The notes under the pieces were generated by a model, which saw only the letters and a list, made by a program, of their open reading frames with translations, ran no database searches and was not told where the DNA came from. A stretch of DNA of 64,000 bases, from positions 124,001 to 188,000 of the forward strand of contig NZ_QFZQ01000007.1 of NCBI RefSeq assembly GCF_003171675.1, written 5' to 3'. This stretch comes from Reichenbachiella versicolor. Lineage in GTDB: Bacteria; Bacteroidota; Bacteroidia; Cytophagales; Cyclobacteriaceae. This document shows, one piece after another, positions 30,409-39,323 of this stretch; position 1 is the first letter of the stretch; every line of letters starts with the position of its first letter. The translations under genes and the position numbers were made by a program.

Positions 30409-32841
30409 ATGAAGCTGAAAGCTCTAATTACAATCATTATCATTTCATCTAGTATTCACCTATCCGCTCAAAATAAATACGAAATCGGTGGTCAAATCTT
30501 TGATGAAATGGCTATGCCGGTACCCTTTGCCAATGTAGGCTTTTTCCTTGCTGGAGAGACTGTTCCTGTGGGAGGTTGTGCATCCGATTTTGACGGCTTT
30601 TTCAAGTTCGATCTTGAACCAGGACTTTATAACATTCAAATTTCTTTTATAGGATATAAGACGTTTCACTTAGACTCGGTACAGGTGAGTACTGACGCTA
30701 CTCTACCCTCTATACAAATAGAACCTGATGCACAAAAGCTCAAAAATGTAGTGATACAATCAGAAAGACCTACTATTCAAACCACTCCTGGGGTCAAAAC
30801 TTATAATGTAACAGAAACTGCTGCTTCAGAATCTTCAAACGCACTAGACGTGCTAAAAAACATTCCTTCCGCCAATGTAGACGCGGACGATCAAATTACC
30901 ATGAGAGGAAGAAAAGTCACTATTATGATAGATGGAGTGGAAACCAATATTGAAAATATATTGGAACAAATACCCGCTGATCAAATAGAAAGTATTGATG
31001 TCATCAACAACCCTTCGGCTAAATACGACACTCAAAATGGAGAGGGGGTACTGAACATCAAACTTAAAAAAAGTAAGAAAACTGGATTCAGTGCCTATAC
31101 TGGGATGAGAATCGGCAACGATGGAATGTACAATCCATCAGCAGGCGGATCATATACCAAAGGCAAATTTTCAGTAAGTGGCGGCGCCAATCTCAATTGG
31201 AATATTTTTAAAGACAATGGATCTAGTTACAGAACAAGCTATAGAGTAACTGACACATTAGTCTCTGGTCTTGACACTACGTATATCAGAGAGCCTAATT
31301 CTTTTCAAGATCAAGATTTTGCTAGCCATGATGACCAGTTCAAACAAAACTATAGACTCAAAGGAAGGTATCAATTAAATGATCAGAGTAACGTAGAGTT
31401 GAACTTAAACGGAGGCCTTGGAAGCTATGATAAGCTTAGAGAATATCATCAAGACTTCTTCAGCAAAGACACCGTCTTAACCAGGATGTCAGACAGGGAA
31501 AGAAAAGGAACTTATGATAGCTATTGGTACAAAGTCAGTGCGCAATACAAATGGAAAGAATATGAAGGTCATGAATTCCGAGCTAGAGTAGACTTCTACG
31601 AAGGAGACAGGCAAGACAATTATACTTTTCTAGATTCTTTGTTTACAGCCGAAGGAGAATTTAATCGAGTAAATAGACTCGATCTGATAGAGGATGGTAA
31701 CAATGAGAAAAACTTCAGATCTAAAATAGACTATGAAAAACCCCTTTCAGGAGGTCACAGCTATGAAATAGGAGCTAGTATGAGTCTGCGATCGGTCATC
31801 AGAGACTACCAATACTCAAGAATAGACAGAGATGACATGATCACTTGGTTAAAAGATACTGCTCGGTCCAACGTCTACGACTATGATGATCAAAACTACA
31901 GTGTCTATGTATTAGTCAAAGGTCCGACCGTATTCGTTGATAAATTGACCTATTCGGCAGGGCTTAGATTCAACACCGCATTACTCAGTCCTAAGTCAAG
32001 AACTGATACTGTAGACAACTCTTCAGATCATTATTATTGGTCTCCTTCGTTTCAGTTAGCATATGAGATCAATGACTCGCAAACCTTGTCCTTCAATTAC
32101 TCTACGAAAACAAAATTGCCCTCCTACTATAGACTTAACCCGTTCATTACCTACTATGGCCCTACTCGTGTATTCTATGGAAATGCACAATTGAAACCTG
32201 AAGAAATCAACACTTTTGATCTCTCTTATGACATTTCATTATTAGATGATAAGTTATTTTTAGGCGCGAGCACATATTATAAATCCATCTCTAACATCAC
32301 TATCAGATACAGATTCGATAGTGAAGATGAAGATGGTAATAGCATCGTCAATCAAACATTTCGAAATGTGAATAGTGGCGAAACATACGGCTTTGAAATA
32401 ATAGAAACTTGGAAAGTAATTAAACCTCTAAAAATAAAATCCAGCTTCAACTGGTACACTGCTACTTTCGCTACTTTCTCAGAGACTTACAATAGAATAG
32501 TCACCCGAAACGGAACTAATTACAACTTCAAAACCAGTACCGATTTAGAAATAAACAAGAAGCTATCTACTCAACTTTCTTTCAATTATTTCAGTACCAG
32601 AGTAACTGCTCAAGGATACTATGAGCCTAATTACTTCATGAATTTCTCTGCTAGACAAAAACTACTCAAAGATGACCGATTGAGTCTAAGTTTCAGATGG
32701 ACAGATGTGCTTCAATCATGGAACAGAGATCGAGTAGTCGATCAAGAAGACTCATATTCCTCGACAAGTGAATACTCTAGAAACCAAAGTAGGTATTCGA
32801 TCACTGCTAGGTATAGCATCAATAAAATGAAGTTCAGTTAA
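30409..32841 (+). CDS. TonB-dependent receptor-like outer membrane protein (carboxypeptidase-regulatory domain, OMP beta-barrel)
   Basis: About 810 residues. I start it at the ATG at 30409, which begins the signal peptide MKLKALITIIIISSSIHLSA; an in-frame TTG lies 12 bases upstream. Order: a CarboxypepD_reg-like Ig fold (~25-105), a plug domain (TTPGVKTYNVTETAA..., VTIMIDGVETNIENILEQIPADQIESIDVINNPSAKYD), then a long beta barrel of the OMP_b-brl_3 type. No SusD partner is adjacent, so the substrate is unknown. A 42-bp tandem array begins 20 bases after the stop. Confidence 0.88.
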   Translation: MKLKALITIIIISSSIHLSAQNKYEIGGQIFDEMAMPVPFANVGFFLAGETVPVGGCASDFDGFFKFDLEPGLYNIQISFIGYKTFHLDSVQVSTDATLPSIQIEPDAQKLKNVVIQSERPTIQTTPGVKTYNVTETAASESSNALDVLKNIPSANVDADDQITMRGRKVTIMIDGVETNIENILEQIPADQIESIDVINNPSAKYDTQNGEGVLNIKLKKSKKTGFSAYTGMRIGNDGMYNPSAGGSYTKGKFSVSGGANLNWNIFKDNGSSYRTSYRVTDTLVSGLDTTYIREPNSFQDQDFASHDDQFKQNYRLKGRYQLNDQSNVELNLNGGLGSYDKLREYHQDFFSKDTVLTRMSDRERKGTYDSYWYKVSAQYKWKEYEGHEFRARVDFYEGDRQDNYTFLDSLFTAEGEFNRVNRLDLIEDGNNEKNFRSKIDYEKPLSGGHSYEIGASMSLRSVIRDYQYSRIDRDDMITWLKDTARSNVYDYDDQNYSVYVLVKGPTVFVDKLTYSAGLRFNTALLSPKSRTDTVDNSSDHYYWSPSFQLAYEINDSQTLSFNYSTKTKLPSYYRLNPFITYYGPTRVFYGNAQLKPEEINTFDLSYDISLLDDKLFLGASTYYKSISNITIRYRFDSEDEDGNSIVNQTFRNVNSGETYGFEIIETWKVIKPLKIKSSFNWYTATFATFSETYNRIVTRNGTNYNFKTSTDLEINKKLSTQLSFNYFSTRVTAQGYYEPNYFMNFSARQKLLKDDRLSLSFRWTDVLQSWNRDRVVDQEDSYSSTSEYSRNQSRYSITARYSINKMKFS

Positions 32842-32860
32842 ATAAAATTTCATTCCGAAC

Positions 32861-33112
32861 TGGTCGGCTGTCATTCGGGTATGGTCGTGGATCGATAGGG
32901 CATGGTCGGCAGTCTTTCGGGCATGGTCGTGAATCGTTAGGGCGTGGTCGGCGGTCATTCGGGCATGGTCGTGGATCGTTAGGGCATGGTCGGCAGTCAT
33001 TCGGGCATGGTCGCGGATCATTAGGGCGTGGTCGGCAGTCATTCGGGCATGGTCGTGGATCATTAGGGCGTGGTCGGCAGTCATTCGGGTATGGTCGTGG
33101 ATCATTTGGGCA
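32861..33112. repeat. Intergenic tandem array A: 6 x 42 bp, each unit two 21-bp modules
   Basis: Twelve consecutive 21-bp modules without a single length change. Modules alternate: odd ones begin TGGTCGGCAGTCATTCGG and even ones TGGTCGTGGATC(A/G)TTAGG, both ending GGC(A/G) or a close variant. The two types are about 76% identical, so a 21-bp ancestor duplicated and the 42-bp pair then amplified. The array starts 20 bases after the receptor stop and ends 108 bases before glyS. The period is a multiple of three, so open frames cross it on the minus strand; they have no start context or domain. Confidence 0.95.
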
Positions 33113-33187
33113 ATACCTCCTACTTACTTTTTCGATTAAGAGTCAAAGTACATCAGATAAGATAATCTATATAACTGTCAATATCCT

Positions 33188-33216
33188 TTTGCATATTTTC
33201 CGTTCGTATATCTTTG
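33188..33216 (+). promoter_or_regulatory. Promoter of glyS
   Basis: TTTG at 33188-33191 and TATCTTTG at 33209-33216 (17-base spacer) match the Bacteroidota -33/-7 pattern. The -7 box ends only 4 bases before the glyS ATG (33221), so the predicted transcript is leaderless or nearly so. Confidence 0.65.
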
Positions 33217-33220
33217 CGCC

Positions 33221-34768
33221 ATGGCAAAAAATGACGATCAGAATCTATTGAAGAAAATCGTATCTCACGCTAAAGAGTACGGTTATGTGTTCCCATCTAG
33301 TGAAATATATGACGGGCTGAGTGCGACCTATGACTATGGTCAGTATGGCGTAGAGTTGAAGAACAATATCCGAAACTATTGGTGGAAAGCCATGGTGCAG
33401 ATGAATGAAAACATCGTAGGTATCGATGCTGCCATCTTTATGCATCCTACCACTTGGAAGGCTTCTGGACACGTAGATGCTTTCAATGACCCGATGATCG
33501 ACAACAAAGACTCCAAAAAAAGATATAGAGCTGATGTATTGATCGAAGAGCATATCGCTAAAATCGAAGCTAAAATCGACAAAGAAGTGGCTAAGGCTGC
33601 TAAGAGATTTGGTGATGATTTTGATGAGGCTCAGTTCAAAGCTACCAACCCAAGAGTTCTTCAGAATCAAGAGAAAATTGATGCCATCAATGAGCGATTC
33701 GCTAAAGATATGGCGGAGGAGAATTTTGAAGATCTAAAACTTCTAATCGAAGAATTGGGTATAGCTGACCCTGTAAGTGGGTCTAAGAACTGGACTGAAG
33801 TTCGTCAGTTCAACTTAATGTTCAGCACTGAACTTGGTTCTTTAGCGGATGGTGCTAGTAAAATCTACTTAAGACCAGAGACGGCTCAGGGTATATTCGT
33901 GAACTACCTGAATGTACAGAAGACTGGTCGTATGAAGCTTCCTTTCGGAATCGCTCAGACGGGTAAGGCTTTTAGAAACGAAATCATCGCTCGCCAGTTT
34001 ATCTTCCGTATGAGAGAGTTTGAGCAAATGGAGATGCAATTCTTCATCAAGCCTGGTACAGAGATGGAGTGGTATGAAAACTGGAAAAACAAGCGTATCA
34101 ACTGGCACAAGTCTCTGGGAATGGGTGAGGAAAATTATAGATTTCATGATCACTTAAACCTTGCTCACTATGCCAACGCGGCGTGTGATATCGAGTTCAA
34201 CTTCCCAATGGGTTTCAAGGAACTGGAAGGAATTCACTCAAGAACTGATTTTGACCTGAAGGCTCACGAAGAACATAGTGGTAAGAAACTTCAGTTCTTC
34301 GATAATGAAACTGATGAATCGTATGTTCCTTATGTGGTAGAAACTTCTATTGGTTTGGATAGAATGTTCCTAGCGGTATTGTCTAGTTCATATGAAGAAG
34401 AAACTTTAGAGGATGGTAGTTCGAGAACTGTATTGAAGATCCCTTCAGTATTAGCTCCAGTAAAAGCTGCTGTACTTCCTTTGGTCAATAAAGATGGTCT
34501 TCCTGAGAAAGCAAGAGAGATTTTGGATGAGTTGAAATTCTCTGTGAATGCTCAGTACGATGGTAAGGATGCCATAGGCAGAAGATATAGAAGACAAGAT
34601 GCGATCGGTACTCCGTATTGTATTACTGTTGATCATCAAACGCTAGAAGACGGAACTGTCACGATTCGTGAAAGGGATTCTATGGAACAAAAAAGAGTCT
34701 CTATAGATGAGGTGGTAAAAGAAATCGAAGCTGCAGTGGACTTGAAGCCGTTGCTGAAATCTTTATAA
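33221..34768 (+). CDS. glyS: Glycine--tRNA ligase, alpha2 dimer type
   Basis: Class II aminoacyl-tRNA synthetase that charges tRNA-Gly, 515 residues. It starts with the conserved KKIVSHAKEYGYVFPSSEIYDGLSATYDYGQYGVELK. Motif 2 region is IARQFIFRMREFEQMEMQFF and motif 3 is YVVETSIGLDRMFLAVL. The C-terminal anticodon-binding domain covers about residues 410-515. This is the single-chain bacterial/eukaryotic-like form, not the alpha2beta2 GlyQ/GlyS form, as usual in Bacteroidota. Confidence 0.97.
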   Translation: MAKNDDQNLLKKIVSHAKEYGYVFPSSEIYDGLSATYDYGQYGVELKNNIRNYWWKAMVQMNENIVGIDAAIFMHPTTWKASGHVDAFNDPMIDNKDSKKRYRADVLIEEHIAKIEAKIDKEVAKAAKRFGDDFDEAQFKATNPRVLQNQEKIDAINERFAKDMAEENFEDLKLLIEELGIADPVSGSKNWTEVRQFNLMFSTELGSLADGASKIYLRPETAQGIFVNYLNVQKTGRMKLPFGIAQTGKAFRNEIIARQFIFRMREFEQMEMQFFIKPGTEMEWYENWKNKRINWHKSLGMGEENYRFHDHLNLAHYANAACDIEFNFPMGFKELEGIHSRTDFDLKAHEEHSGKKLQFFDNETDESYVPYVVETSIGLDRMFLAVLSSSYEEETLEDGSSRTVLKIPSVLAPVKAAVLPLVNKDGLPEKAREILDELKFSVNAQYDGKDAIGRRYRRQDAIGTPYCITVDHQTLEDGTVTIRERDSMEQKRVSIDEVVKEIEAAVDLKPLLKSL

Positions 34769-34893
34769 TTCGTAAATTGTCCAATGAAGCTCCTCGAACT
34801 TAGGGTACGGGGCATCAGGTTTTATTTAAGCTCGCCCCAAGGGTCAGAAATCAACCCAATGGGCTGTCGCGCTGCGATTGAATTAATTAGCCA

Positions 34894-35535
34894 ATGGACT
34901 TTATACTAATCATCGGACTGGCTCTTTTCCTTTTTGGGATAGGGCTTATCTCTCCGAAACTCTGGAATCTCTTTTCTATCTGGAAGCGAACTTCCTCTAT
35001 GGGGCTCAAACTAGATGGGAAAGAGATTTTTTCTTTGACCAAATTCTATGAATTAGAAAACTGGTTTTTGGAAGCTTGCCAATCGTTCAAAGAACTCAAT
35101 CCTAAAATATCAGTAGTCGATATTGTTCGCCATCACATGGCGGATGGAGATACTTTGGCTTTTCTGGATAAGTACAGAGGCTTAGTAGAAAAACAGGCTG
35201 ATATCAGTTTTCAAGATGCCTTGATGCTAGACTTATCTGGAAAAAATGTCAATGCTGACAACCCTGAAACGGATCTAAGACTGGCTCTTGAGTTTACAAT
35301 AGATAATTATCGATTCAACTATCTCGGACTCATTAAAATCAAATCCACCAGCCGAAATTGGGTCAATACCCAACATGATGCTATCCAAGGCAAAATATCT
35401 TCAGCGATCAAAACTTGGATGACTGTAAACGGAGAACCTACGTCTGAAGCGATTCTTGAAAAAGTATTAAATGATAGTTTTTGGCAAACTACCTGTCATG
35501 GAACTATCAAGAACCAAACAATAAATATCAATTGA
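34894..35535 (+). CDS. Conserved-type hypothetical membrane-anchored protein
   Basis: 213 residues that I do not recognise. One N-terminal transmembrane helix (about residues 3-22) is followed by a short basic stretch and a soluble domain of mixed helix/strand. There is no lipobox and no catalytic motif. Its TGA stop overlaps the probable TTG start of the M90 peptidase gene, suggesting translational coupling and a shared role. Confidence 0.7.
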   Translation: MDFILIIGLALFLFGIGLISPKLWNLFSIWKRTSSMGLKLDGKEIFSLTKFYELENWFLEACQSFKELNPKISVVDIVRHHMADGDTLAFLDKYRGLVEKQADISFQDALMLDLSGKNVNADNPETDLRLALEFTIDNYRFNYLGLIKIKSTSRNWVNTQHDAIQGKISSAIKTWMTVNGEPTSEAILEKVLNDSFWQTTCHGTIKNQTININ

Positions 35536-36368
35536 CTTTACTACATTCCTTCTTATTGGAGATACAATCTTCTCACTCATCTGACGTCAGAGATGGTGCT
35601 TTATTTGCTTTGATCTCATTTTTATTAATATTCATATTAGCTGCAAGTGGCCGAGTACAAATGGGATTCGTAGTGCCAGGTTTTCCTACCCCATTACGAA
35701 GAAGCAGAAAGAAAATTCTGTCAGAGTATTTCCCATTTTATAAAAACCTTCCTTCAGACCAGCAGAAAGTATTTGGTCAACGTGTCCAAGCTATTATTCT
35801 TTCGAAGACTTTTTATGGAAGAGGTGTAAAAGTAGATGAGGTGATGAGGGTTTTGATTTCAGCATGCGCGGTACAGCTGACCTTTGGACTTCCTAAAATA
35901 ATGCTGTCGCATTTCACACGAATCATCATCTACCCAAATGATTACTATTCTACCATCAATAAACAATATCACAAGGGTGAAATCAACCCTAGACTGAAAG
36001 CTATTGTGCTTTCTTGGCATCACTTCCTAGATGGGTACGTCAAAAAGAATGACGGTATTAACCTTGGTCTTCACGAAATGGCTCATGCGCTTCATTTAGA
36101 AAATATTATATCTAATGATGAATATAACTTCCTAGACCAAGGAGCTCTGGCTCAATGGCGAAAGGCTGCTTCGGAGGAAATGATGAGAATCAATAGTGAC
36201 CCCAGCCACCTATTTAGATCTTACGCAAGTGTCAATGAGCATGAGTTTTTTGCTATCGCTGTGGAGAACTTCTTCGAAAGAAGTGAACAATTCAATGCGC
36301 AATTACCACACCTCTATCACTTGATGACGCTAATTTTGAGGCAAAACCCATTAAGTAATTCTCTTTAA
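35532..36368 (+). CDS. M90 (MtfA-like) zinc-dependent peptidase
   Basis: Predicted metallopeptidase with one transmembrane helix near the N-terminus (DGALFALISFLLIFILAASG). The zinc site is LHEMAHALHLE (HExxH), followed by NEHEFFAIAVENFFE with the downstream acidic residues typical of MtfA. In E. coli MtfA acts on Mlc in glucose signalling; that link is not evident here. I place the start at TTG 35532 because it overlaps the upstream stop (TTGA); another in-frame TTG at 35481 would overlap the previous gene by 55 bases. The start is uncertain. Confidence 0.8.
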   Translation: MTLLHSFLLEIQSSHSSDVRDGALFALISFLLIFILAASGRVQMGFVVPGFPTPLRRSRKKILSEYFPFYKNLPSDQQKVFGQRVQAIILSKTFYGRGVKVDEVMRVLISACAVQLTFGLPKIMLSHFTRIIIYPNDYYSTINKQYHKGEINPRLKAIVLSWHHFLDGYVKKNDGINLGLHEMAHALHLENIISNDEYNFLDQGALAQWRKAASEEMMRINSDPSHLFRSYASVNEHEFFAIAVENFFERSEQFNAQLPHLYHLMTLILRQNPLSNSL

Positions 36369-36369
36369 G

Positions 36370-36690
36370 ATGGCGAAGAAAAATCCACATCCTGCTAGCG
36401 TTAGAAATAAACACACTGCCTCCGTCAAGGATGTCATAGATGCTATGCTCAAGTCATACAACTTAGAGAAGCGATTTGATCAAGCCAATATATCCACTGC
36501 TTGGGAAAAGATTATGGGTTCGGCTATAGCCAATAGAACGGATCATATAGAAATGCGAGATAGTGTATTGATAGTCAAACTAAATTCTGCCCCCCTCAAA
36601 CAAGAACTAAACGCTGCCAAGCATAAAGTGATAGAACTGATCACCAAAGAATTTGGGAGACGAGTGGTGAAAGATGTGCTGTTTATTTAG
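36370..36690 (+). CDS. DUF721 / DciA-like protein
   Basis: 106 residues. The DUF721 core is NISTAWEKIMGSAIANRTDHIEMRDSVLIVKLNSAPLKQELNAAK. DciA proteins of this family load the replicative helicase in bacteria lacking DnaC, so a role in replication initiation is plausible. It begins 1 base after the M90 gene stop and ends in a 4-base overlap with the convergent gene 36687-38102. Confidence 0.82.
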   Translation: MAKKNPHPASVRNKHTASVKDVIDAMLKSYNLEKRFDQANISTAWEKIMGSAIANRTDHIEMRDSVLIVKLNSAPLKQELNAAKHKVIELITKEFGRRVVKDVLFI

Positions 36691-38102
36691 TCTTTGACCT
36701 CGTTTTTAGCAAACTGTTTGAGTTCTTTCGACATGCTCTGAGCTAACTGTCTAGCCGCATCACCGATCAATTTAGGTGTAGAAGATGGTTTAGTCTTGGC
36801 GTCGTCCATAGCTCGTTTATCTCCTGATAGAAATACATACCACTCGGTAGTCCAAGATTCTTTATCACTAAGTTCTCTTGCCCAAACTACACGGCCACCT
36901 TTGGCTACTAATCGGTATTTTACCGCTGCCGAAGCTTTTACTGTCTTTACTTTTTTCTTGGACTTAGCTGTTACTTCTTTCTTCACATCTCGTTTTTTCT
37001 CCTTACCATCCTCATCTTTATAAGTTTCTTGTCCTACTACTACTTCTCTAGAGAAAACCTTTTCGCCACTATCTTCAGTAATGGAAGATGTTCTACAGGC
37101 TCCCAATTTGCCAGTAAGAACATAGTCCGCATTTCTGATTTGATCTAGATCTCCAGAACTCATATCGAATTTTGATTCATTCAAACTGGCTGTAGTATTT
37201 GATTTCTTGCTATCGGATATATTGAGTGAATTGACCAAACCACGAGCCAGTGCATAAGTCACATCTGTCGCTGCATTCTTTTCATACCCTCTCACCTCTA
37301 TGAATTCTATATTTTCTTTTCTCAGCTGAGAAGTAATCAATCGGGTCATTTCATTGACTGATTCCGCATCGCACTTATCTCCTCCAGACTCTATAGGCAT
37401 CACACCTATGCTCACTGTGCCTCTCTGTACTGCTTGCTCGTATAGTCCATCTGCGTCTTTGTAATTTTGAACATAGCCTTGCGCGTATGCAAATCTCCTT
37501 GCAGCTCTTCTATTCGCTTGCTTATTATCAGGGCCAATATTGAAGTGAGATAGACCTTCCTTGTAGTGCATCTCTGCCGCTTTTCTCTTTCCTTTCTCAA
37601 ATGCCACCAAAGCTCGATTGACCTCTGAACTGTATGGCTCTGCTATCTGAATCTCTACTTTAGCATCTTTTTTCTTGACAGGTGTGAATTTAGAAGCAGG
37701 CAGTTTTCTCAGTACTTTGTTGTACTTATTCATGGCTACGTACATGTTGTAGATTTCTGCTTGTTTGGTTACTGTTCCATCGCCTTTGAACTCAGCAGTA
37801 GCGACTTTATGCTCATCTATTTTTCTCAAATTACTCTCTACCTGAGCAGTATAGTAGGTTCTCAACACCTCTTGAGCATTGGATATGTCTTTCTTTTTAG
37901 AAGCTATTTCCAGTGCATATGAGGCACACAATAGGGCATTGTCAATTCTATTTTTCTTTCTTTCTTTCTTGGCTTGAGAGTTATAATAAGAAGGTTTCTT
38001 ATCTCCTTTAGGCTCAAAATCTACAATTTTGAAATTGGGCTGAGCATGCGCTAATACAATTGATCCAAGAAAAAGTACTACGGTAAAAAGAAAATTTGAC
38101 AT
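36687..38102 (-). CDS. Secreted/periplasmic protein with TPR-like and CsgG-like parts, function unknown
   Basis: 471 residues with a signal peptide (cleavage near residue 20, AHA-QP). The N-terminal half is helical and TPR-like with many Lys/Ala. Residues ~230-300 (TVSIGVMPIESGGDKCDAESVNEMTRLI..., then YVLTGKLGAC) resemble the CsgG/TolB-like fold that builds an adenine-pocket-like beta-alpha unit. Residues ~350-390 are an unusually Lys/Asp/Glu-rich insert. No catalytic motif is visible. It is the only minus-strand gene between glyS and zur. Its 3' end overlaps the DciA-like gene by 4 bases. Confidence 0.65.
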   Translation of the reverse strand: MSNFLFTVVLFLGSIVLAHAQPNFKIVDFEPKGDKKPSYYNSQAKKERKKNRIDNALLCASYALEIASKKKDISNAQEVLRTYYTAQVESNLRKIDEHKVATAEFKGDGTVTKQAEIYNMYVAMNKYNKVLRKLPASKFTPVKKKDAKVEIQIAEPYSSEVNRALVAFEKGKRKAAEMHYKEGLSHFNIGPDNKQANRRAARRFAYAQGYVQNYKDADGLYEQAVQRGTVSIGVMPIESGGDKCDAESVNEMTRLITSQLRKENIEFIEVRGYEKNAATDVTYALARGLVNSLNISDSKKSNTTASLNESKFDMSSGDLDQIRNADYVLTGKLGACRTSSITEDSGEKVFSREVVVGQETYKDEDGKEKKRDVKKEVTAKSKKKVKTVKASAAVKYRLVAKGGRVVWARELSDKESWTTEWYVFLSGDKRAMDDAKTKPSSTPKLIGDAARQLAQSMSKELKQFAKNEVKD

Positions 38103-38212
38103 GCTATTAGCGTCTGATGAATTACTAAAATACCGAATCGCAGGGAAACTTCAGAATAGGCAGATACTTGACAAATGTTTATACCACAGATTTTAATGAA
38201 AGAACCTATCGT

Positions 38213-38587
38213 TTAACTAGAACATTGGGCACAAACTCCTGAGACTACATGAAGTGAATCTTTTACTTGATAACCGTCTGGTAAATCTACTTGCGGCTTG
38301 ACTGTATCTAAGCAAAAGACCTTATTACAAGACTCACAACTAAAATGAACATGATTATGAGAATGTTCATGATCTCCACAATGATGACAAGCCGCAAAGC
38401 GCATCACTCCATCAAAGTCAATCACCTTATGCACTCGGCCTTCATTGACAAGTCTATCCAAAACACGATAAACTGTCACTCTATCACATAAATCCTTGAG
38501 CTGAGTCTGAATATCCTTATGGCTCAATGCTCCTTCAGACTGTTCTAGCAGCTCCACTATAGCTGTTTTACTTTTAGAGTTTCTCAT
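38213..38587 (-). CDS. Fur-family metalloregulator, probably zinc-responsive (Zur)
   Basis: 124 residues from the ATG at 38587. A longer frame starts at 38647 but would run through both operator palindromes, so the shorter start is preferred. The winged helix covers ~1-70 (SHKDIQTQL...DRVTVYRVLDRLVNEGRVHK). The metal sites include CHHCGDHEHSHNHVHFSCESC and the terminal CAQC, giving the two Cys pairs of the structural zinc site and a His-rich hinge. Divergent to it lie a His-rich lipoprotein and a TonB receptor, which argues for Zur rather than Fur. It probably represses itself and them. Confidence 0.85.
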   Translation of the reverse strand: MRNSKSKTAIVELLEQSEGALSHKDIQTQLKDLCDRVTVYRVLDRLVNEGRVHKVIDFDGVMRFAACHHCGDHEHSHNHVHFSCESCNKVFCLDTVKPQVDLPDGYQVKDSLHVVSGVCAQCSS

Positions 38588-38593
38588 TTTTAT

Positions 38594-38608
38594 CGCAACT
38601 GTATTGCA
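38594..38608. promoter_or_regulatory. Putative Zur operator 1
   Basis: CGCAAC-TGT-ATTGCA, a 6-3-6 palindrome with 5 of 6 arm positions matching operator 2. It lies 7 bases before the regulator's start codon. Centre-to-centre distance to operator 2 is 38 bases. Confidence 0.65.
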
Positions 38609-38631
38609 TTTAATATTTGAAAGACGATCTT

Positions 38632-38646
38632 TGCAACTTTGTTGCA
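38632..38646. promoter_or_regulatory. Putative Zur operator 2
   Basis: Perfect palindrome TGCAAC-TTT-GTTGCA in the divergent region, 30 bases before the His-rich lipoprotein start. Both operators are followed on the right by the same bases (TTTAAT), so they are a duplicated element. Confidence 0.75.
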
Positions 38647-38675
38647 TTTAATGTTTCCAATACACTAAAATACAT

Positions 38676-39317
38676 ATGAATATGAAAATATTTAATAAAT
38701 CACTACTTGTAGCCGCTTTGGCTGCCTCAGTAATGTTCACTTCTTGTGATGAGGAAGAAACCGAAATTCCAAATGAAAATGAACTCATTACTACTGTGAT
38801 TCTTGAGTTATATGATGAGTCAAATCCAAATAACGAAGTTCATTTACATTGGGAAGATATAGACTTGGATGGTAAACCGGAAATAGAGACTGAAGCTCTA
38901 GCTGCCAACACTACTTATCATGGTCATATTGAATTTTTGAATGAACTTGCTGAAAAAGATGAAGATGATCATGACGATGAGGATGGTCATAATCACAGAA
39001 CGCTAGAAGATGATCACGATCATGACCACGAACATGATCATGGCTATGATGTAACTGAGACGATAGAAAAAGAAGATGAGGATCACCAAGTATTCTATGT
39101 AGTTGACCCTGCAGACCTTGCTACTATCGAGTATGAGGATGAGGATGGAAATGGAATGCCTTTAGGTCTTGAAATAGAACTGACTACTGGCGATGCTGGT
39201 ACTGGTACCCTCAACATTGTTTTGAAGCATGAGCCTACTAAATCAAAGGATGCCACTTTGGAAACTGCTGGTGGATCTACTGATATAGATGTAAAGTTTG
39301 ACATTACCGTAGAATAA
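38676..39317 (+). CDS. His/Asp/Glu-rich lipoprotein, probable surface zinc-binding protein
   Basis: 213 residues. Signal peptide with lipobox FTSC (Cys24) followed by an acidic DEEE stretch, similar to the export signal that places Bacteroidota lipoproteins on the cell surface. Residues ~96-123 form a dense His/Asp run (DDHDDEDGHNH..., DHDHDHEHDHG) expected to bind several zinc or copper ions. The rest looks like beta sandwich. It lies behind the Zur operators and 6 bases before a TonB receptor, so it is probably a zinc-capture partner of that receptor. Confidence 0.8.
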   Translation: MNMKIFNKSLLVAALAASVMFTSCDEEETEIPNENELITTVILELYDESNPNNEVHLHWEDIDLDGKPEIETEALAANTTYHGHIEFLNELAEKDEDDHDDEDGHNHRTLEDDHDHDHEHDHGYDVTETIEKEDEDHQVFYVVDPADLATIEYEDEDGNGMPLGLEIELTTGDAGTGTLNIVLKHEPTKSKDATLETAGGSTDIDVKFDITVE

Positions 39318-39323
39318 GCTTAA

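Noticed and set aside
32752-33105. Open frame on the minus strand made of 14-residue repeats (MIHDHARMTADHAL type)
   Set aside because: It exists only because 42 bp is divisible by three. It has no upstream start context or signal, and it overlaps the end of the receptor gene.
34769-34893. GC-richer stretch after glyS as a possible mobile-element scar
   Set aside because: No terminal repeats, target-site duplication or transposase fragment could be seen.
38588-38647. Extended N-terminus of the Zur-like regulator
   Set aside because: It would contain both operators and adds residues unlike the family; the ATG at 38587 is preferred.
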